The translations under genes and the position numbers were made by a program. DNA of 64,000 nucleotides from the NCBI RefSeq assembly GCF_008933165.1, contig NZ_WBVQ01000001.1, forward strand, positions 310,001-374,000. Reading direction: 5' to 3'. How positions within the stretch are numbered: position 1 is the stretch's first letter; the number at the start of each line of letters is the position of its first letter. The notes under the pieces are model-generated. The model worked only from the letters and a program-made list of their open reading frames with translations. It ran no database searches and was not told the origin of the DNA. The DNA comes from Phaeocystidibacter marisrubri (GTDB lineage Bacteria > Bacteroidota > Bacteroidia > Flavobacteriales > Schleiferiaceae). Below, piece by piece: positions 35,111 to 43,017 of the stretch.

Positions 35111-35773
35111 ATGCGTAAATTGATTTTCCTCTTAAGTATAGGACTCGGTTGTACCATTTCTCTCCATGGTCAACGCTCACTTCGTTATCAAGAACTTCAA
35201 CTCTCGGTAGGAACGATGAACTATAACGGAGAGATCACAACGAATCTTGATCCAGGAACGCTTCTCTTGGAAATGGGCTATTATGCCTCCTTAGATTATA
35301 CTCATTATTTTGGCCCCAAATGGGGTATGGGCTCTCGGTTAGGCTACGGAACTGTATCCGCAGATGATGCCAATCACGACAATCCCAATCGCGGACTTTC
35401 CTTCAATTCGGATATTGTAGAGTGGAATGGTCATATCATCTACCACTTTAGAAAGTTTGGGAAGTATTATCAATCGCACCGCTCTACTTTTTTCCTGAAA
35501 GTGAGTGGAGGTGCCACTTGGGTACACGCATTTTATCCTGAAGGAATGCAACTTTCGGATGGAGCAGAACTTTACCCAGGTACGAACGGAGGCTTCAATC
35601 TCGGTTTAGGAGGGGGGCTTAAATTTCGCCTCAATCGAGTGTCAGTTCTCACTTTAGAGTTCATGGGGCACTATCTATACTCTGATCTAGTGGAAGGATT
35701 TTCTCTTCCCGAAGACAATGGAACGGATGGCTATGGTGGTATTCGAATTGGCTATGCCTATCAATTCCTTTGA
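35111..35773 (+). CDS. Outer membrane beta-barrel protein, DUF6089-like (copy 2)
   Basis: The 220-residue protein has a signal peptide, MRKLIFLLSIGLGCTISLHG, and a mature barrel starting RYQELQLSVGTMNYNGEITT. It parallels the preceding protein along its length: YYASLDYTHYFGPKWGMGSR, a DDANHDNPNRGLSF turn (DENHTNVRRGLEV in the other copy), a GLGGGLKFRLNRV strand, and VEGFSLPEDNGTDGYGGIRI. The two are tandem paralogues, about 35 percent alike by eye, so an old duplication. The 49-base gap between them holds a short run but no clear promoter. The function is unknown. Confidence 0.87.
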   Translation: MRKLIFLLSIGLGCTISLHGQRSLRYQELQLSVGTMNYNGEITTNLDPGTLLLEMGYYASLDYTHYFGPKWGMGSRLGYGTVSADDANHDNPNRGLSFNSDIVEWNGHIIYHFRKFGKYYQSHRSTFFLKVSGGATWVHAFYPEGMQLSDGAELYPGTNGGFNLGLGGGLKFRLNRVSVLTLEFMGHYLYSDLVEGFSLPEDNGTDGYGGIRIGYAYQFL

Positions 35774-35791
35774 TCTGGTTGTATTTACTGA

Positions 35792-35820
35792 TTGTTAAGT
35801 CAGCGAATACCTTATATTTG
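35792..35820 (+). promoter_or_regulatory. Promoter of TPR/HisKA kinase gene
   Basis: TTG (35792-35794), 18 bases, TATATTTG (35813-35820) is an exact consensus match. Transcription must therefore start after the first in-frame TTG codon, which favours the TTG at 35837 as the start of translation. Confidence 0.7.
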
Positions 35821-35836
35821 TTGCGATAGCAACTAC

Positions 35837-37888
35837 TTGACAACTTCTATACTCAAATATCGCCTGCGGAGCATTCTGCTCGGTCTAGCCATGGTATGCA
35901 CTTTTGTGAGCAATGCCGTGGTTGTACCACCCATCGATACGGCTGAAGTGTCCGATCAGATTTGGGATATGTATTGGTTCGTACGTGATCGTCCAGATTC
36001 GGTTCGAACCGTTGCCCGAGAATTGCTCGCTCAGACTAAGCAGGAACTACCCAAAGATGAATTGGGGTATCTCTATGAAGTGATTGGTGATTCCTACTAC
36101 ATGGTATCTCGCTATGATTCGGCCCTTCATTATTTCTTTCTAGCGCGCGAGGTATATGAGTCGATAGATGATTCGGTCTCACTAGCCTACAACTCCAATT
36201 ATATCGGTACGCTGTACAACGAGATTGGGATGTACGATCGGGCGGCAAGGCAATACATTCTCGCTAAGAATATTTTTACGAAGTCGAAGAATTACTGGGG
36301 ATTATCTACGGTGAACTATGGCCTTTCTCTTATTCATACCGAGCTTGAAGAGTACAAGAAGGCTGCTGCCATTTGTGATGAGGCCATTGCACAAACGCTC
36401 TTGACAAATGATTCCATGGGCTTGCCGAGTTTGTACATGCACCTTTCCAATATTCGAGTGGAGCTTGGGGAGCTAGATACCGCTTTGATCTTGGCAAAAC
36501 TTGCAATAGAATACAACCTCAAATACGAAACTGGAGAAAGCGAACGATCTTTTGCTTTAGCAGCTATGGCAGATGTCTACAATGCGCAAGGCAAATATCA
36601 ACTGGCCATGGCTTATGCCGATTCTGCCATGGTGTTGGCAGAGCGAATTGGTGATGTTCTAGCAACGGTTTATTTCCAAACCGCAAGAGCGATTAGCTAT
36701 TATGGTCAAGGGGAGTCTGAAAGGGCTTGGAGACTTCTTCAGGAATCAGCTGGATTGTGTAGGGAATATGGTTTGGTAGGTGCTAAACGTTATGTCTTCA
36801 GACGAATGGAGCGCCTCGCTCGGAGTGAAGAAGATTGGAAGTTGGCCTTGACGTATTCTGATTCCATCAAGGCTATGAGCGACAATGTGTTGAATGACAA
36901 CTTCGACATCGTGATGCTCGAGGAAGACCTCAAAATGGAGCGAGAACGCGCGGCGAAACTCAGTCATCAGCAAGCCATTCAAGATCTAACACTCGAAAGA
37001 AACACGGCTCTTCTCATGTTGTCCATCGCGCTGGCTTTGGCAGCGGCCATTGCCTTGTACATCCAATGGAAAAGCGGACAAAGACGCAATAAATTGAATG
37101 AAGCTTTAGCTATTCGTAACTCTGAGATCATTCAAAAGAATAAAGAACTGGACGTCCAAAAACAGTTCCTAGAATACAACCAAAAATTACTAGAACGTTC
37201 CAATCTAGACAAAGACAAATTGTTGGCTTTGATCAGTCATGACCTGCGCTCTCCTCTAGCTCAAGTCAAATCGGTAACAGAGTTAATCCTTGAAGGTGAG
37301 ATTCGCGAGAATGAGCAGCGCGCCTTTTTTGAGAAGATCAATGAGAGCGTTGATAAATCGTTAGGAAACCTCACGGAAGTATTGGTTTGGGCACGCGCTC
37401 AAATGGACAAGGGAATCACTTCTTCTAAAGGGAGTGTGAATGTTCGAGAGTCTTTTCAGAATGCCTATAATCTGGTTGAAGAGCAGTACAATCGAAAGAA
37501 AATTGAGTGTAGGATGATTTGTCCTGAACCTCCGCCTTTAATCTTGGGGGATAAGAGTCACATGGGAACGATCTTCCGCAATTTACTGAGCAATGCAGCC
37601 AAGTTTTCCAACAGGGAATCTGAAGTGATTTTTGAAGTGAAGCAAGATTCTGATTTCGTGTATTGTTCTGTAGAGGATCATGGCGTGGGAATGAGTACTG
37701 GACGAGTAGATCAGATCCTTCAGGAGCAAGTATTCGATTCAACGCGAGGAACCGAGCGAGAAACAGGCACAGGAACCGGTATTCAGTTGGTGATGGAATT
37801 CATCAGACTAAACGACGGAAAAATCTTCATGGAGAGCGAGATTGGTGTAGGTACCAAGGTGACCGTTCAGTTCCCTAAAGCGAAATAA
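35837..37888 (+). CDS. TPR-containing sensor histidine kinase (HisKA type)
   Basis: The TTG at 35837 gives a signal peptide (MTTSILKYRLRSILLGLAMV, then CTFVSNA); an ATG 18 codons later is the alternative. Periplasmic TPR-like repeats follow to about residue 370 (SALHYFFLAREVYESI, AARQYILAKNIFTKS). One membrane helix (LMLSIALALAAAIALYIQW) leads to a coiled coil and the kinase core. The H box is LALISHDLRSPLAQVKS, then N box NLLSNAAKFSN, G1 region EDHGVGMS and G2 GTGTGIQLV. No receiver domain is fused and no regulator is adjacent, so the partner is an orphan or lies elsewhere. It is one of three TPR kinases in this window, each with a different H-box family. Confidence 0.93.
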   Translation: MTTSILKYRLRSILLGLAMVCTFVSNAVVVPPIDTAEVSDQIWDMYWFVRDRPDSVRTVARELLAQTKQELPKDELGYLYEVIGDSYYMVSRYDSALHYFFLAREVYESIDDSVSLAYNSNYIGTLYNEIGMYDRAARQYILAKNIFTKSKNYWGLSTVNYGLSLIHTELEEYKKAAAICDEAIAQTLLTNDSMGLPSLYMHLSNIRVELGELDTALILAKLAIEYNLKYETGESERSFALAAMADVYNAQGKYQLAMAYADSAMVLAERIGDVLATVYFQTARAISYYGQGESERAWRLLQESAGLCREYGLVGAKRYVFRRMERLARSEEDWKLALTYSDSIKAMSDNVLNDNFDIVMLEEDLKMERERAAKLSHQQAIQDLTLERNTALLMLSIALALAAAIALYIQWKSGQRRNKLNEALAIRNSEIIQKNKELDVQKQFLEYNQKLLERSNLDKDKLLALISHDLRSPLAQVKSVTELILEGEIRENEQRAFFEKINESVDKSLGNLTEVLVWARAQMDKGITSSKGSVNVRESFQNAYNLVEEQYNRKKIECRMICPEPPPLILGDKSHMGTIFRNLLSNAAKFSNRESEVIFEVKQDSDFVYCSVEDHGVGMSTGRVDQILQEQVFDSTRGTERETGTGTGIQLVMEFIRLNDGKIFMESEIGVGTKVTVQFPKAK

Positions 37889-37900
37889 GAGAGGGTGTCG

Positions 37901-37935
37901 GGTGACTGGTGACTGGTGACTGGTGACTGGTGACT
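37901..37935. repeat. Heptamer tandem repeat (GGTGACT)x5
   Basis: Five perfect copies of GGTGACT are followed by degenerate copies (GGTGCT, GGGTGACC) up to about 37951. The tract lies between convergent genes, 12 bases after the kinase stop codon. It is a simple repeat that can expand or shrink by slippage. Confidence 0.9.
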
Positions 37936-37961
37936 GGTGCTGGGTGACCGGAGCCTACAGT

Positions 37962-38756
37962 CTACTTTCCTAATTTCAATATTCGAAGTGCCCCACGGAT
38001 AACAAGCACAAAAACAATGGTACCCACTAACAAGTCGGGTAGGTTGGATTTTGTGAAGAATACCGCAATACTCGCCACGATGACACCGAGATTGATGATC
38101 ACATCGTTGGAGGTGAAAATCATGCTGGCCTGCATGTGCGCCTCCTTAGAGTTTTTAGATTTTTGAAGGATGTAAAGGCAAAGCGTATTTGCGCCAAGCG
38201 CGAAAATGGAGACCACCAACATCGTGGTAAAATCAGGGAGTTCTTCACCAATAATAAAACGTCTGCTCACCTCAGCAAAACCAACCACGGCTAGTAGAAT
38301 TTGAAAATAGCCGGCAATTTTGGCGATTTGTTTCTTTCGAACTACGGTGCTGCCCACCGCCAAGAGGCTTATGCCATACACAAAACTATCCGCTAGCATA
38401 TCTAAACTATCTGCCACCAATCCCATAGATCGGGAGAAAATCCCAGTAATCATCTCAATGATGAAAAAGGCAAAGTTGATTCCCAACACACTCCAAAGGA
38501 GTTTTCTTTGGTGAGAATCACTGTCAAAGTCGGAGCGCTCTGTGGTTTCAGTAGAAATGAGTTTGCTTCCAAGTTTTAGCGCTTCAAGGGCGTGTTCAAT
38601 TTCTTCTGAACCCGCTTCATGAAACACGGCCAACTCGCGATTTGGAATGTCAAATTCTAGATGTGCAATGTTCGAAATCCCCTCAAGCTTCATGCGGATG
38701 AGGTTCTCCTCTGAAGGGCAATCCATTTGTGTGATTAAGAAGGTAGAGCGATTCAT
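37962..38756 (-). CDS. Cation diffusion facilitator-type transporter with HMA domain
   Basis: The 264-residue protein has a ferredoxin-like HMA domain at residues 1-70 that begins FLITQMDCPSEENLIRMKLE; only one Cys remains of the usual CxxC, with Ser-Glu in the second place, a known form in this transporter group. Then come six predicted helices typical of CDF proteins, including GLVADSLDMLADSFVYGISL (acidic metal-site pattern) and FTSNDVIINLGVIVASIAVF. CDF carriers export zinc, iron, manganese or cobalt in exchange for protons. There is no C-terminal cytoplasmic domain. The metal cannot be told. The gene is alone, convergent with the kinase gene. Confidence 0.88.
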   Translation of the reverse strand: MNRSTFLITQMDCPSEENLIRMKLEGISNIAHLEFDIPNRELAVFHEAGSEEIEHALEALKLGSKLISTETTERSDFDSDSHQRKLLWSVLGINFAFFIIEMITGIFSRSMGLVADSLDMLADSFVYGISLLAVGSTVVRKKQIAKIAGYFQILLAVVGFAEVSRRFIIGEELPDFTTMLVVSIFALGANTLCLYILQKSKNSKEAHMQASMIFTSNDVIINLGVIVASIAVFFTKSNLPDLLVGTIVFVLVIRGALRILKLGK

Positions 38757-38790
38757 TCAGTATTCTTTAGTAGCATGAATTTGATCCGAT

Positions 38791-39336
38791 TCAATCAGTG
38801 ACGTTCTCAAATCTCAACAAATAACGGTAAAGCTCAAGAACTCGAGCCTTGGTTATCGCCAAATATCGCGAAGCTGTGAAAACAGCTTGAATACTTCCAC
38901 CTCCTGAGTAATCCTCATTGGAAAGTTTTCTGTTCAAGGTCCGTTCCGACTCACGGTATAGCTGCCAGTAATTCTGAGCTTGAATTAATGTACTCTGGTC
39001 TTCCTCATTCAGTTTATCCAATAGAAGTCGATAGTATTTGTTCAGTAACTGATCGTAAGCTTCTTCTGCACCCAAGGTGTACTTTATCATTCCGCTCGTT
39101 GAGTAATCAATATCTAAGTATAACCTCAAGCGCTGTTCAATAGCAGAAGTGTCTACTTGAAAAGCAATAGAAACTTCATTCCATTCATTGGTTTTAGCTA
39201 AAGCTTCACCCAGAGTAGATACTCTTTGGTTTACTTGTTCCCTAACTTGCGTGGAATCTTTAGCAGATACTGGTCTTGGCTTTTGACCGAAACAGGCCAT
39301 GGATAGCAGGGAGATGAGGAGGAGATATCGTTTCAT
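38791..39336 (-). CDS. LprI-like lysozyme inhibitor family protein
   Basis: The 181-residue protein has a signal peptide ending in a possible lipobox, MKRYLLLISLLSMACFGQ. The second half matches the LprI (DUF1311) pattern: EEAYDQLLNKYYRLLLDKLN (the family's 'LN..Y..L...L' helix), ...STLIQAQNYWQLYRESERT (the 'L..AQ..W..YRD..C' block) and a helical end (KARVLELYRYLLRFEN). Some LprI proteins bind lysozyme, others have no known role, so the activity is not claimed. It lies 34 bases upstream of the CDF gene on the same strand. Confidence 0.75.
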   Translation of the reverse strand: MKRYLLLISLLSMACFGQKPRPVSAKDSTQVREQVNQRVSTLGEALAKTNEWNEVSIAFQVDTSAIEQRLRLYLDIDYSTSGMIKYTLGAEEAYDQLLNKYYRLLLDKLNEEDQSTLIQAQNYWQLYRESERTLNRKLSNEDYSGGGSIQAVFTASRYLAITKARVLELYRYLLRFENVTD

Positions 39337-39412
39337 TGAATGAAGATAATCAAGATCAAAATACCTGTATTAATTTTAGTATCTCTGCTCAGAATGATAA
39401 AAAGACGATTTC

Positions 39413-40219
39413 ATGAAGGTCCTTTTAATTCTTGTTTTTGGCGTTTGGAGTTTTTGCGGTTCACTGGCTCAAACCGCAAAATTGACAAGTGAAGCGGATT
39501 TAGTGATAGGAGAAAGGTTGACCATCTTTTCAGATCAATTAGGGGAGGAAAGGGAAGTAAACGTCTATCTACCCGAGTCGTATCATCCAGATTCGCTAAA
39601 TAACTATCCTGTGATTTATGTTTTCGATGGTTCGATGGATGAGGATTTCATTCACATTGTTGGACTCGTGCAATTTGGAAGTATGCCTTGGATTGATTTG
39701 CTTCCTGAGTCTATTGTTGTTGGAATTTCGAATGTAGACAGACAAAGAGATTTCACTTTTCCCACTACTGTTGCCGAGGATAAAGCAGATCTTCCGACCT
39801 CTGGAGGTTCGGAGAATTTCATGAATTACCTTGAAGAGGAGTTGATTCCATTCATTTCATCCCGTTACAGAACATCAGATCACCGCACCATAATCGGACA
39901 ATCTTTAGGTGGATTACTTGCGACCGAAATATTGATGAAGCGACCTCAGATGTTTGAGGATTACATCATAGTTAGTCCGAGTTTGTGGTGGGATCAACAG
40001 TCCTTACTTGAATTTGAAATAGATTCTTTGTCTATGAACCAAGTATTTATCGGAGTGGGAAACGAACACCCTGTGATGCGTGAAACAGCTCAGGCTCTAA
40101 ATGCAAAACTCAGCGCACTGGATTCAAATTCTGCACGCGTACATTTCGCGTATTTCCCCGAATGTGATCATGGAGATGTGCTTCATTTAGCAGTGTACAA
40201 GGCGTTTGAAGAGATGTGA
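39413..40219 (+). CDS. Secreted esterase, esterase D/alpha-beta hydrolase type
   Basis: The 268-residue protein starts with a signal peptide, MKVLLILVFGVWSFCGSLAQ. The alpha/beta-hydrolase core is of the esterase D (enterochelin-esterase-like) type: VNVYLPESYHPDSLNNYPVI, DGSMDEDFIHIV, then the nucleophile elbow IIGQSLGGLLATEIL with Ser in GQSLGG, an Asp-bearing VFIGVGNEHPV region and the catalytic His in FPECDHGDVLHLA. The family hydrolyses esters of small substrates, in some members of siderophores; no siderophore locus is near. Predicted periplasmic or exported. It is monocistronic, with TAATTTTA (7 of 8) about 30 bases before the start. Confidence 0.9.
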   Translation: MKVLLILVFGVWSFCGSLAQTAKLTSEADLVIGERLTIFSDQLGEEREVNVYLPESYHPDSLNNYPVIYVFDGSMDEDFIHIVGLVQFGSMPWIDLLPESIVVGISNVDRQRDFTFPTTVAEDKADLPTSGGSENFMNYLEEELIPFISSRYRTSDHRTIIGQSLGGLLATEILMKRPQMFEDYIIVSPSLWWDQQSLLEFEIDSLSMNQVFIGVGNEHPVMRETAQALNAKLSALDSNSARVHFAYFPECDHGDVLHLAVYKAFEEM

Positions 40220-40497
40220 GTGCTCAATCATAAACGTTTTACAAACAATGTGTTCTTTTTGCTTTAACTATACCTGTTCCGCTATCAAGTGCTTCAGGCT
40301 GATCCTCGTTTTTGAGTAGGGTGATGATTTCGCTGAGCACTCCTTCAGTAAAACGGGCTCTGCATTCATTCTAGTAATAAAGTCGGAATAGTGTTCAGGA
40401 CTTGTGGCTGTGATTCATTAATACATCAATTCATATGAATTTTCACTTTCTAATTGAAGGGTGAAACATTTATCTTTCGGCTACCAATTCCGATTCC
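40220..40497. other. Gap with possible frameshifted gene remnant on the minus strand
   Basis: Minus-strand translation gives SPEHYSDFITRMNA in one frame and, directly continuing in the next frame, RFTEGVLSEIITLLKNED and on to KAKRTHCL-stop (TAA at 40239-40241). The two segments join into a protein-like whole only if one base is shifted, so this may be a decayed small gene of about 60 codons (40239-40414). Chance open frames of this length are common, so the call is weak. The right end (TTG, TATCTTTC) may hold a promoter for the next kinase. Confidence 0.2.
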
Positions 40498-42315
40498 ATG
40501 AGATTTTACATCACGGCGCTTTTTATCAGTTGGGGCTTACTCACTTTCGCTTATCCTTCAAATTATCAGTCGTCTATAGATAGTTTGTCCTCGTTAATCT
40601 ATTCACACACAGGGACGAATGATAAGCTGAACGAGTATCAAAAAACTTTTGAAGCGTACAAACTCTCCCAATTTAAAATAGCTCAGTGGGCGGCGCATGG
40701 CGGACTTGAATTGGCTTTGAAATCCAATATTAAGGATCAGGCATATTTCTCTGAAGCAGTAGGTTATTCATATCAGAAACTCTTTGTTATGGACTCTGCC
40801 TTGAGCTATTACCTCAAGGCTTTAGAACTTTATAAGGAGATGGAGGAGCCATTGGAAAGTGCTAGGGTTCTCGATGCAATTGCTCGGATACATCGTAAGC
40901 TTCAGAATCACGAGAAAGCGTTGTGGTACTACTCTCAAGCCTTTGCGATACATGATGAAATGGACGATGACGAAGGGAGAGCTAGAATATTAAATGAGAG
41001 GGGAGCAGTATATGAAAACATGGGAGAAACACGAAAGGCTCTCCATGAATACCAAGCATCACTAAAGATCCAATTGGTAAGAGGAGATTCGGTTGGAATT
41101 GGATACTCTCTTGAGTTTATCGGTTACAATTACCTTCAGCAAGACAGTTTAGAGCTAAGTGAGGAGTATTTGTTAAGGGCTTTGGAGTATCGTGAAAACA
41201 TGAGAGATGAATTTGCCCTCATGTTAAATCACTATGCGCTGGGGGAGCTTTACCATGAGAAAGGCGAATATGAGTTGTCTGATGCCCACCTCAATCAATG
41301 TTTTGAGTTGTCTGAAAAGTTGAGTTTTGCAGATATTCAGCAATATGCATTGGACATCGCCATTTCTAACCGAAAAGCGTTAGGTGATTTTGAACAGGCG
41401 ATTGCCCTTCTGGAAAGGAAAACCAACTTGAGTGATAGTCTGGATCAAGTGGCGAATCAAGTGCGAGTTGATGAATTGAGTGAAAAGTATCAGTCGGTAG
41501 AGCGCGAGAATCAAATCTTGCTACAGAAGAGTGAAATTCAGAAGCAGAATTATTGGATATACGCATTGTCAGTTTCCTCTTTTCTACTTCTCTTGATAGG
41601 GATATTGATCTATAAACAACAGCGATTGCGTCAGGCCAAAATAAAGCAAGAAGCAGAGTTGAAGTTGGCAAAGATTACCATTGAAAATCAAAATCGATTG
41701 CAAGATTTGCGGATGGAGATATCGAGAGATTTACATGATAACATCGGTACCCAGCTCACTTTTGTGATTTCTTCCATTGATTCTGTAAAGCAGGTATTGA
41801 GTGAAGATGATAACATGATGGTTGAAACAAGGCTAGAGAGAATCAGTTCCTTCACACGAGACACGATTCGAGAGTTGCGAGACACTATTTGGGCAATGAA
41901 TACAGCGGATATCACCATAGAAGATCTTTCGAATAGGCTGGTCAACTTTGTGAATCAAGCCGGACAATCCATGCAAGGTGTTCGTTTTGAGTTCAACAAT
42001 GAATTGGATGATTCCAGTACTATCCACTTCAATTCCAAAGAAGGAATGGGGGTTTATCGCATTATTCAGGAGGCAGTGAATAATGCGATGAAGCATGCGA
42101 AGGCGAAGAAAATTGAGGTAACACTTTCACAGCAAGGCGATGAGCTTTCGTTTACAATTTCTGATGATGGTGTGGGGTTGGGAGATTATCCTAAACGAGG
42201 AAATGGGATGCAAACGATGAAGAAACGCTCACAAGATTTGAATGGAAAGTTGAGTGTTCATTCTTCCACAGAGGGAACGCAAGTGACTTTAATCCTCTCA
42301 GCGATTACGGAATGA
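40498..42315 (+). CDS. TPR-containing sensor histidine kinase (HisKA_3/NarL type)
   Basis: The 605-residue protein has a signal peptide (MRFYITALFISWGLLTFAY) and periplasmic TPR-like repeats over about residues 80-330 (ALSYYLKALELYKEM, ALWYYSQAFAIHDEM). One membrane helix (YWIYALSVSSFLLLLIGILI) precedes the HisKA_3 dimerisation box EISRDLHDNIGTQLTFVISS, whose His is the phosphoacceptor. The ATPase has IIQEAVNNAMKHAKAKKIEV, DDGVGLG and a G2-like GNGMQTMKKR. These are the NarX/DegS-type kinase marks. Its stop codon overlaps the ATG of the regulator, so the pair is one operon and probably cognate. Confidence 0.95.
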   Translation: MRFYITALFISWGLLTFAYPSNYQSSIDSLSSLIYSHTGTNDKLNEYQKTFEAYKLSQFKIAQWAAHGGLELALKSNIKDQAYFSEAVGYSYQKLFVMDSALSYYLKALELYKEMEEPLESARVLDAIARIHRKLQNHEKALWYYSQAFAIHDEMDDDEGRARILNERGAVYENMGETRKALHEYQASLKIQLVRGDSVGIGYSLEFIGYNYLQQDSLELSEEYLLRALEYRENMRDEFALMLNHYALGELYHEKGEYELSDAHLNQCFELSEKLSFADIQQYALDIAISNRKALGDFEQAIALLERKTNLSDSLDQVANQVRVDELSEKYQSVERENQILLQKSEIQKQNYWIYALSVSSFLLLLIGILIYKQQRLRQAKIKQEAELKLAKITIENQNRLQDLRMEISRDLHDNIGTQLTFVISSIDSVKQVLSEDDNMMVETRLERISSFTRDTIRELRDTIWAMNTADITIEDLSNRLVNFVNQAGQSMQGVRFEFNNELDDSSTIHFNSKEGMGVYRIIQEAVNNAMKHAKAKKIEVTLSQQGDELSFTISDDGVGLGDYPKRGNGMQTMKKRSQDLNGKLSVHSSTEGTQVTLILSAITE

Positions 42316-42962
42316 GTTCATTTTCAATAGTTATCGTAGATGACAGCGTTTTGATGGCGCAGGCGATTGAAGATAAGTTATCGCTTTCTTCAGACTTTCA
42401 CTTGAAGGGCGTTTTTCAAGATGGATGTGATTTTCTGGAGTACGTTCCAGGACAGAAAGTGGATCTGGTTCTCATGGATGTTCAGATGCCAGGAATGAAT
42501 GGTATAGAAGTCACAAAGAGACTAAAGGAGAAACATCCGCAAATCAAGGTAGTGATGTTAACCGTGGTGGATAGCGATCAAGAAATTTTTGATGCGATAC
42601 AAGCAGGTGCAGATGGGTATTTGCTCAAGGATGTATCTCCTCAGGATTTGCATGAGGGCATCTTACAAACCCTTGGTGGAGGAGCCGCAATGACGCCGTC
42701 TATAGCGCGCAAATCGTTGCAGCTTTTACGCAATGTGGACACCTTTAAGGAAGAAGCGGAGTTCGCGCAAGTCAAGCTTACTAATCGCGAAACCGACGTT
42801 CTACTACAAGTGAGTAAAGGACTGGACTACAAAGCTATTGCCGAAAATTTATTTATTTCACCACCGACGGTTAGAAAGCACATTGAGAATATTTATAAGA
42901 AGCTTCAAGTCCATTCCAAGCTAGAGGCTGTCCGGCTTGCACAGCGAAATAATCTGATATGA
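42312..42962 (+). CDS. NarL/LuxR-type response regulator
   Basis: The 216-residue protein has a receiver domain (about 1-125): IVIVDDSVLMAQAI, the phosphorylated Asp in LVLMDVQMPGMNGIEV (near residue 57), Thr in VVMLTVVD and Lys in GYLLKDVSP. The C-terminal LuxR-type helix-turn-helix (about 155-216) reads LTNRETDVLLQVSKGLDYKA then ISPPTVRKHIENIYKKLQVH. It is expected to activate genes as a phosphorylated dimer. It overlaps the kinase stop codon by 4 bases and ends at a hairpin/T-rich terminator. Target genes cannot be told from this window. Confidence 0.96.
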   Translation: MSSFSIVIVDDSVLMAQAIEDKLSLSSDFHLKGVFQDGCDFLEYVPGQKVDLVLMDVQMPGMNGIEVTKRLKEKHPQIKVVMLTVVDSDQEIFDAIQAGADGYLLKDVSPQDLHEGILQTLGGGAAMTPSIARKSLQLLRNVDTFKEEAEFAQVKLTNRETDVLLQVSKGLDYKAIAENLFISPPTVRKHIENIYKKLQVHSKLEAVRLAQRNNLI

Positions 42963-43000
42963 AAAAGGGGAGCTATTGCTAGTCCCCTTTATTGGTTTTT
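42963..43000 (+). terminator. Terminator of kinase/regulator operon
   Basis: AAAGGGGA (42964-42971) pairs with TCCCCTTT (42983-42990), followed by ATTGGTTTTTTAG. It begins right after the regulator stop codon and may also serve the convergent T9SS cargo gene. Confidence 0.75.
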
Positions 43001-43017
43001 TAGGTTGAGTGAGGCCC

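Noticed and set aside
37901-37951. CRISPR-like appearance of the heptamer tract
   Set aside because: The unit is seven bases with no spacers, so it is a simple tandem repeat.
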